Positions 30,522 through 35,133 of a stretch of DNA of 35,133 nt are shown one piece after another (the stretch's first letter is position 1; the number at the start of each line of letters is the position of its first letter). The translations under genes were made by a program, and so were the position numbers. Origin of the DNA: SIG459 sp045538735 (GTDB lineage: Bacteria; Bacillota; Clostridia; Oscillospirales; Oscillospiraceae); contig JAZSRY010000026.1 of NCBI GenBank assembly GCA_045538735.1, positions 1 to 35,133 of the forward strand. Reading direction: 5' to 3'. The notes below the pieces were generated by a model. It made no database searches. It saw only the letters and a program-made list of their open reading frames with translations, and was not told where the DNA came from.

Positions 30522-31736
30522 ATGAATATAAAAATTGCTGAGAGAATGGCTGATGTCCATTCGGATATACGAGGCCCCATTTTTGTTGAAGCTAACAGAA
30601 TGTCCGCTCAGGGCATAGATGTTCTCAAACTCAACACCGGCAACCCTGCAAGCTTTGGCTTCAAAATGCCTGACAGCGTGCGCAATGCGCTTCTGGAAAA
30701 TGCAGATAAGGCTGTTGCTTACTGCGACCTTAAGGGTATGCCTGAGGCCCGCCGTGCAATCTATAACTACCATGTAAGCAAGGGCATTCAGAATACTGAC
30801 CCCGACTGCATTTTCATCGGTAACGGTGTCAGCGAGGTTGCCCAGATGGTCAGCACTGCTCTTTTTGAGATAGGCGATGAAATTCTCATCCCCAGCCCCA
30901 GCTATTCTCTGTGGACTAATCTCACCGTCATTGCAGGCGCAAAGCCCGTGCTTTATATCTGCGACGAAAAAAGCAACTGGTATCCCGATCTAGATGATAT
31001 CCGCAGCAAGATCACAAGCAAGACCAAGGCTCTGCTTATAATCAACCCCAACAACCCCACCGGCGCTGTTTACCCCGATGAGATTCTGCAGGGTATGATT
31101 CAGATTGCCCGCGAGAATAATCTCCTTCTCCTTTCCGATGAGATTTATGACCGCCTTCTTATGGATGGACGTACTCATTCTCCCACTGCTGCTCTTGCTC
31201 CCGATATGCCCGTTATCACCTTCAACGGTCTTTCCAAGAGCCATATCATCTGCGGCTTCCGCTGCGGCTGGCTCTGTGTTTCCGGTCCCGAGGATTTCAG
31301 AAACGCAGCAGTTGAAAACATCCAGAAGATAGCTGCCATGCGTCTTTGCGGCAACGCTCTTACCCAGCTTGTCATTCCCGCAGCCCTTGCTGATAACGAC
31401 AGCACCCAGGCAATGATGGTACCCGGCGGAAGAATTTATGAGCAGCGCGAGGCAACCTGCCGCGCCCTTGATCAGATTCCCGGCATCAGCTATGTTAAGA
31501 ATCAGGCTGCATTTTATCTCTTCCCCAAAATCGATGCAAAGCGCTTTAACATCACCAGCGATAAGCAGTTTGCAATGGATGTGCTCCACGGCACAAATAT
31601 TCTCTTCATCCCCGGCAGCGGTTTTGACTGGGCTGAGCCCGACCACTTCCGCCTCGTAATGCTCCCCGAAGCTCCCGTCATTTATGACGCAATGCTCCGC
31701 ATGGGCAAATTCCTTGAAACCTATAAGCAGAAATAA
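30522..31736 (+). CDS. class I/II PLP-dependent aminotransferase (alanine aminotransferase AlaA-like)
   Basis: A 404-residue cytosolic fold-type I aminotransferase. The N-terminal MNIKIAERMADVHSDIRGPIFVEANRM and LNTGNPASFGF are characteristic of the AlaA/YfbQ group, which makes alanine from pyruvate and glutamate. PLP-site elements are NPNNPTGAVY near 171, SDEIYDRLLMDG near 206 and the Schiff-base lysine K239 in FNGLSKSHIICGFRCGW. The C-terminal LPGSGF-like segment reads FIPGSGFDWAEPDHFRLVMLP with the substrate-carboxylate arginine. The ATG follows an AGGAG at 10-11 nt. It is monocistronic with its own promoter and terminator, divergent from the recombinase operon. Family is firm; alanine specificity is inferred. 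Confidence 0.93.
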   Translation: MNIKIAERMADVHSDIRGPIFVEANRMSAQGIDVLKLNTGNPASFGFKMPDSVRNALLENADKAVAYCDLKGMPEARRAIYNYHVSKGIQNTDPDCIFIGNGVSEVAQMVSTALFEIGDEILIPSPSYSLWTNLTVIAGAKPVLYICDEKSNWYPDLDDIRSKITSKTKALLIINPNNPTGAVYPDEILQGMIQIARENNLLLLSDEIYDRLLMDGRTHSPTAALAPDMPVITFNGLSKSHIICGFRCGWLCVSGPEDFRNAAVENIQKIAAMRLCGNALTQLVIPAALADNDSTQAMMVPGGRIYEQREATCRALDQIPGISYVKNQAAFYLFPKIDAKRFNITSDKQFAMDVLHGTNILFIPGSGFDWAEPDHFRLVMLPEAPVIYDAMLRMGKFLETYKQK

Positions 31737-31782
31737 ATATAAAAAGAGAGAAGCGAAAGCTTCTCTCTTTTATATTTATATA
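31733..31782. terminator. bidirectional terminator
   Basis: The long stem ATAAATATAAA-AGAGAGAAGC / GCTTCTCTCTTTTATATTTAT, with a GAAA tetraloop and one bulged A, lies between the convergent aminotransferase (+) and CoA-transferase (-) genes. Confidence 0.93.
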
Positions 31783-31792
31783 GGTATATGGC

Positions 31793-33385
31793 TTACTTTT
31801 TATCGTTCTTAAGACCCATAACGGCGCTGTTGAAGAGACGCTCATCCATAAGTTTAAGATCGGGGGAGATGGCGGGAGTGAATGCCATCTTGCCGAGAAT
31901 GTCCTTTTCAAGGTCAACGCCTGGAGCAATTTCGATAAGCTCAAGGCCGGTATCGCAAAGCTGGAATACAGCACGCTCGGTGATGTACTTGATCTCCTGA
32001 CCGTGCTTGCGGGCAAAGTCAGCGGAGAAGGTGACCTGCTGAACTTCCTTGACGAACTTGACACCGCCGTCGGTATTGATCTTCAGACCGGAACCGGTGA
32101 TCTCGATGTCAGGCTTGCCAACGGTGAAGGTGCCCATGAAGAATACCTTCTTGGCATTCTGGGAGATATCGATGTAACCGCCTGCGCCGATGCTGCGTCC
32201 GCCGAACTTGGAAACGTTGACGTTACCCTTTTCGTCGATCTCAGCGCCGCCGAGGAAGGCCATATCGAGAACGCCACCGTCATACATATCAATGGTGTCG
32301 GTCTGGGAGAACATGCACTCGCAGTTTGCAACACCGGGGAAGGAGAGTCCTTCCTGAACCTGACCGCCCATGGGGCCGGATTCAACGGAGCAGGTGAGGC
32401 CTTCGTTGATGCCTTCCTCTGCTGCAACAGAGCCAACACCGGAGGGCATACCGGAACCGAGGTTGATGATGATATCAGGCTGAAGCTCCATGGCAGCGCG
32501 GCGGGCAATAACCTTACGCAGAGTCATGGGAAGGATCTTGGTGGCATTACCCACAAATTTCTGCTCACCGCTGAGCTCGGGACGATACTTCAGGGTGGCA
32601 TAGCACTGACGGCTGTTCATAGGATCCTTGGCCACAACGATGTAGTCAACGAGCTTGTTGTGAATGCGGATGTTGCGGGTGCGAAGAGTTCCGCGGGGAA
32701 CAACCTGCTCAACCTGAGCGATGACGATACCGCCATTGTTGTGAGCGGCAACAGCAACCTCAAGCTCGGTGCCGATGTAGGCCTCGTGCTCCATGGAGAG
32801 GTTTCCGTCCTCGTCCGCATAGGTAGCGCGGATGAAGGCAACATCGGCAGGGGGAGTCTTGTAGAAGAGATACTCTTCGCCATCGATGTTCATAAGCTCA
32901 ACAACCTTGAGGCCGTCCTTTGCCTTCTGGTTGAAGGCACAGCCGTCACGGCGGGGATCAGCAAAGGTGTCAAGACCGACCTTGGTGATAAGACCGGGGC
33001 GTCCGCCGGCAGCGCAGCGGATAAGGTTGCACATAACACCCATGGGGGGCATGTAGCCGGGGATTTCGTTTCTGTCTATCATGTATGCGATAGCGCGGGC
33101 GTCGGTCATATTGCCTGCCCATACACGGCCAAGCAGACCGGGAATGGCGATTTTGTTTGCGCCGATGTTATATCCCTTGTAAGGCTCGGTGCTCTCGGTC
33201 TTGTCGCCGGGAGTGATACCGCATACGAAGGAGATATTCTGGGGGTGACCCTCGCGCTCGAAACGCTCCTTGAGACCGGTGTAGAGCTCTTCGGGGCTGC
33301 CGAGAGAACCGAAGCCGCCGGAGATAAGAGCGCAATTATCGGGGATAAGGCTCATAGCTTCTTCAAGAGAAACAAATTTGGACAT
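31793..33385 (-). CDS. fused acetate/propionate-type CoA-transferase (family I, YdiF-like)
   Basis: A 530-residue single-chain family I CoA-transferase. The alpha-like half (residues 1-~270) begins VSLEEAMSLIPDNCALISGGFGSLGSPEELY; the beta-like half begins near 290 (RKVIARRAAMELQPDIIINLGSGMPSGVG). The catalytic glutamate is E335 in TCSVESGPMGG, which forms the glutamyl-CoA intermediate. The enzyme moves CoA between acyl-CoA and free acids; YdiF-like proteins accept short-chain acids including acetoacetate. It is last gene of a minus-strand cluster with a cupin, a 3-hydroxyacyl-type dehydrogenase and a BKACE enzyme, where it could activate acetoacetate. AAAGGA precedes the ATG and lies in the loop of a small AACGA/TCGTT stem. 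Exact donor and acceptor are inferred. Confidence 0.93.
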   Translation of the reverse strand: MSKFVSLEEAMSLIPDNCALISGGFGSLGSPEELYTGLKERFEREGHPQNISFVCGITPGDKTESTEPYKGYNIGANKIAIPGLLGRVWAGNMTDARAIAYMIDRNEIPGYMPPMGVMCNLIRCAAGGRPGLITKVGLDTFADPRRDGCAFNQKAKDGLKVVELMNIDGEEYLFYKTPPADVAFIRATYADEDGNLSMEHEAYIGTELEVAVAAHNNGGIVIAQVEQVVPRGTLRTRNIRIHNKLVDYIVVAKDPMNSRQCYATLKYRPELSGEQKFVGNATKILPMTLRKVIARRAAMELQPDIIINLGSGMPSGVGSVAAEEGINEGLTCSVESGPMGGQVQEGLSFPGVANCECMFSQTDTIDMYDGGVLDMAFLGGAEIDEKGNVNVSKFGGRSIGAGGYIDISQNAKKVFFMGTFTVGKPDIEITGSGLKINTDGGVKFVKEVQQVTFSADFARKHGQEIKYITERAVFQLCDTGLELIEIAPGVDLEKDILGKMAFTPAISPDLKLMDERLFNSAVMGLKNDKK

Positions 33386-33417
33386 TTTAACGATTCCTTT
33401 CGTTATATCTTTACTAT

Positions 33418-33451
33418 ACGCCCGGCCGCGCTACGGCAGCCGGGCGTTTTT
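33418..33451. other. GC-rich hairpin in the cupin/CoA-transferase intergenic gap
   Basis: The stem ACGCCCGGC/GCCGGGCGT with a 12-base loop is followed by TTTTT on the + strand only. In the direction of the genes (minus) the stem is preceded by an A-run and not followed by U's, so it should not terminate the operon. It could be an mRNA processing or stability element. Confidence 0.6.
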
Positions 33452-33468
33452 GGAACATATGTAGCGGC

Positions 33469-33927
33469 TTACTTGTAGGTGCTGTCCTCGTCGTATGCTT
33501 CCTTCATAATGATGGAGCAATGGAAGATGGGGCGGTTGACCTCAAGAATACGCATGGGGTTGTGCTTCAGGCCGGCGGGGATATAGATCATAGTGGACTT
33601 GGTGAGAAGATGGGGTTCGCCTTCGATGGAGAACTCAATCTTGCCGCCCAGATCATAGGGATTATCGGGATCGCTGGAGAAGAAGCAGACAAGCTCGTTG
33701 GTGTCGCCGTGCTCATGCTCGGTGAACATGGGATCACGGGGAGCGGCGTTGAAGTACCATGCGGTGTTCATCTGGAAAGCGCCGGGACAGACATTGCCGT
33801 CCATCCAAAGAATACGCTTTGCAAACTGATCGTAAATGGCCTTGAAGTCTGCGTCCATTGCGGGACCGGGGCTGTTCTGTACGAAATACTTGCCGTACTC
33901 GCCGCCGTTATTGTTATCGTATACCAT
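33469..33927 (-). CDS. cupin-domain protein in the beta-hydroxy acid cluster
   Basis: A 152-residue single-domain cupin. The two motifs are EHEHGDTNELVCFF (H71, H73, E78) and MIYIPAGLKHNPM (H122), giving the full 3-His-1-Glu metal site of a mononuclear metal enzyme or sensor. The strand order (GGKIEFSIEGEPHLLTK between motifs) is a normal cupin barrel. There is no signal peptide. It lies between the CoA-transferase (83 bp downstream) and the dehydrogenase (29 bp upstream), so it is probably a member of the same pathway: an isomerase, lyase or other metal-dependent step. I cannot say which. AAAGGA lies about 10 nt before the ATG. Confidence 0.88.
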   Translation of the reverse strand: MVYDNNNGGEYGKYFVQNSPGPAMDADFKAIYDQFAKRILWMDGNVCPGAFQMNTAWYFNAAPRDPMFTEHEHGDTNELVCFFSSDPDNPYDLGGKIEFSIEGEPHLLTKSTMIYIPAGLKHNPMRILEVNRPIFHCSIIMKEAYDEDSTYK

Positions 33928-33956
33928 AGGATAAGTATCCTTTCTTTAATTTAGCC

Positions 33957-34919
33957 TTATTCGCCGCACTTTTCAGTGGGGAATTCCCAGTTGATGAACT
34001 TCCAGTAGGGAGCGTTGACCTTCTTCTGGTACTCAACCATGTCAACACCGTTCCAGTCGTAGAAGCCCAGCTTGGTGGGACTCTTTGCACCCCAGGCGTC
34101 GGGAGACTCAGCCTTCTCGCGGATGCAGTCGGGAGCGGCGTCCCAGCGGGGGAGGATGGGGAATACGGCATTGCAGGTGGTGATGTTCAGCTTGTAGCCG
34201 CCGTTATCGAAGTGATCGAAAATACCGATGCTGCTGTAACGGGGGCAGAAGCTGTAGTTGAGGCAGTTGTCAACATCCTTGGGATCGCAGATACCCTGCT
34301 CAACAAGGTTGAGGCAGGCTGCCCAAAGAGCGAACTGGAGGTAGTTGCCGATAAAGCCGGGGTTGGGCTTTTTCAGTACGGAGGGCTTTCTGTCCAGCTC
34401 AGCGAGAACCTGCTTGGCGTAGTCAACAACGCCGTCAGCGGTCTTCTCGGAGTAGCAGATCTCGAAGTAGGGAACCATGTGGACGGGGAAGAAGGGATGG
34501 GTGACGATGATGCGGTCAGCATACTTGTCGGCAGCTGCGGCAAGAGCGTCGGGAAGAATGGAGGAGGAGCAGGAGCCGATGAGCTTGATGTTGGGGCAGC
34601 AGCGCTCGATTTCTGCAAAGCAGACCTTCTTCATCTCGATGTCTTCAGCAATGGCTTCGAAGATAACTTCGCACTCGGCCATTCCTTCGTAAGAGGTGGT
34701 GTAGACAAGGTAGGAGGAGCAGATTTCCTTCTGCTCTTCGGTGATGATACCCTGAGCAACGAGCTCGTCGTACATCTTGTCAAAACCGGCCTTATAGGTG
34801 GGGATCTTAGCTTCGTTTCTGACATAGCAGATGGTCTTGTTGCCGTGGAGGGTGGTCAGAACAGCAGTGCTGTTGCCGATCATGCCAAGGCCGACAATAC
34901 CAATAACACGCTTATCCAT
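33957..34919 (-). CDS. 3-hydroxyacyl-CoA dehydrogenase family protein (possibly acting on a free beta-hydroxy acid, carnitine-dehydrogenase-like)
   Basis: A 320-residue NAD-dependent dehydrogenase. The Rossmann start VIGIVGLGMIGNS has G10-x-G12-x-x-G15. The family catalytic region has SCSSSILPDALA (near 116-127) and VTHPFFPVHMVPYFEI with the conserved His141, then a C-terminal helical domain with KPNPGFIGNYLQFALWAACLNLVEQG. Short single-domain members of this family that lie beside BKACE enzymes include L-carnitine dehydrogenase, which oxidises a free beta-hydroxy acid rather than a CoA ester. The context here (a BKACE gene 29 bp upstream) makes that mode plausible, but the substrate is unknown. 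AAGGAG is 8 nt before the ATG. Confidence 0.9.
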   Translation of the reverse strand: MDKRVIGIVGLGMIGNSTAVLTTLHGNKTICYVRNEAKIPTYKAGFDKMYDELVAQGIITEEQKEICSSYLVYTTSYEGMAECEVIFEAIAEDIEMKKVCFAEIERCCPNIKLIGSCSSSILPDALAAAADKYADRIIVTHPFFPVHMVPYFEICYSEKTADGVVDYAKQVLAELDRKPSVLKKPNPGFIGNYLQFALWAACLNLVEQGICDPKDVDNCLNYSFCPRYSSIGIFDHFDNGGYKLNITTCNAVFPILPRWDAAPDCIREKAESPDAWGAKSPTKLGFYDWNGVDMVEYQKKVNAPYWKFINWEFPTEKCGE

Positions 34920-34948
34920 GTGTATGTCTCCTTAGTTGGTTAAATAAC

Positions 34949-35133
34949 TCAGGCGTTGCCGCGAACCTTGCCGTTGGGCTTCAGCTGGGGCATGCAGAGC
35001 ATCTCGCGTGCCTCTTCGGGAGTGGCAACTTCCATGTCGAGCTCGTGGATGATGCGGACGCAGCGCTCAACCAGCTCGGCATTGCTCTTGGCAAGTCTCT
35101 TGTAGCTGTAGTAGATGTTGTCTTCCATACCGG
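34949..35133 (-). CDS. BKACE-family beta-keto acid cleavage enzyme (DUF849), C-terminal part
   Basis: Only the last 61 residues are in the window; the gene runs off the right edge. They read GMEDNIYYSYKRLAKSNAELVERCV... and ...MEVATPEEAREMLCMPQLKP. This matches the usual end of beta-keto acid cleavage enzymes such as 3-keto-5-aminohexanoate cleavage enzyme (Kce): GxEDNIYxS, LAxSNAxLVER and ATPEEAREML. BKACE enzymes react a beta-keto acid with acetyl-CoA to give acetoacetate and a new CoA ester. The stop is 29 bp before the dehydrogenase start on the same strand, so the cluster is probably one operon that continues to the right. The rest of the gene cannot be judged. Confidence 0.8.
   Translation of the reverse strand, partial: GMEDNIYYSYKRLAKSNAELVERCVRIIHELDMEVATPEEAREMLCMPQLKPNGKVRGNA

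Noticed and set aside
32003..33478. 491-codon + strand frame opposite the CoA-transferase
   Set aside because: Same phase as the true gene's codons in reverse and repetitive Gly/Asp/Val translation; the true gene has its catalytic Glu and RBS.

Overview
The window looks like chromosomal DNA of an anaerobic, spore-forming Clostridia bacterium, probably a gut Oscillospirales/Oscillospiraceae-type organism. The evidence is an intact spoIIE, RecD2 rather than RecBCD-type RecD, a ComF-family protein, canonical AGGAGG-type ribosome binding sites with several GTG/TTG starts, moderate GC, and a fermentative-looking CoA gene cluster at the right end. The genus assignment is inference; no 16S or marker tree was possible.

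Layout, left to right. (1) 1-1215: an AT-richer P-loop kinase gene, an array of mini-hairpins, and a tRNA-Ser(GCU)/tRNA-Ser(UGA) pair, each with its own terminator. A 3' tRNA-Ser remnant nearby hints at an old integration or recombination boundary. (2) 1259-8948: a housekeeping run on the + strand: YbaK-type deacylase, uvrA, a small membrane protein, recD2, a ComF-family protein and mreB. (3) 8950-9263: a non-coding element with about 46-bp terminal inverted repeats and TA flanks (MITE-like). It sits exactly between the stop codons of mreB and a convergent CPA2 antiporter and contains the shared terminator. (4) 9267-15267: the antiporter, a stand-alone Mrr-type nuclease, an unrecognised AT-richer ORF, and the Cu+ ATPase copA. 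(5) 15478-21995: spoIIE and a small tail-anchored protein, ahcY, mgtE, and an AEC-family permease. (6) 22022-24047: tRNA-Arg(CCG), a TetR regulator, and a striking His-rich protein. This last protein keeps the transmembrane metal path of a Zn-type P1B ATPase but has lost the A, P and N catalytic domains in frame. (7) 24053-26739: an ABC-F protein with one canonical and one wholly degenerate ATP site, then a membrane-anchored MerR regulator behind a 19-bp-spacer promoter, overlapping a YbjQ/UPF0145 gene. (8) 26784-30328 (minus): a tyrosine recombinase, an MBOAT acyltransferase and a DHHW protein in one tight operon, the last two resembling an AlgI/AlgJ-like O-acetylation pair. (9) 30522-31736: an alanine-type aminotransferase. 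(10) 31793-35133 (minus): the end of a BKACE-family beta-keto acid cleavage enzyme, a 3-hydroxyacyl-type dehydrogenase, a cupin and a fused CoA-transferase. Together they suggest oxidation of a beta-hydroxy acid, cleavage to acetoacetate plus an acyl-CoA, and CoA transfer.

The observations most worth following up are the ATPase-less P1B-type protein (22878-24008), the beta-hydroxy/keto-acid cluster (31793-35133), the hairpin array (624-800) and the MITE-like element (8950-9263). Coordinates and motifs were read by eye; no database search was run.
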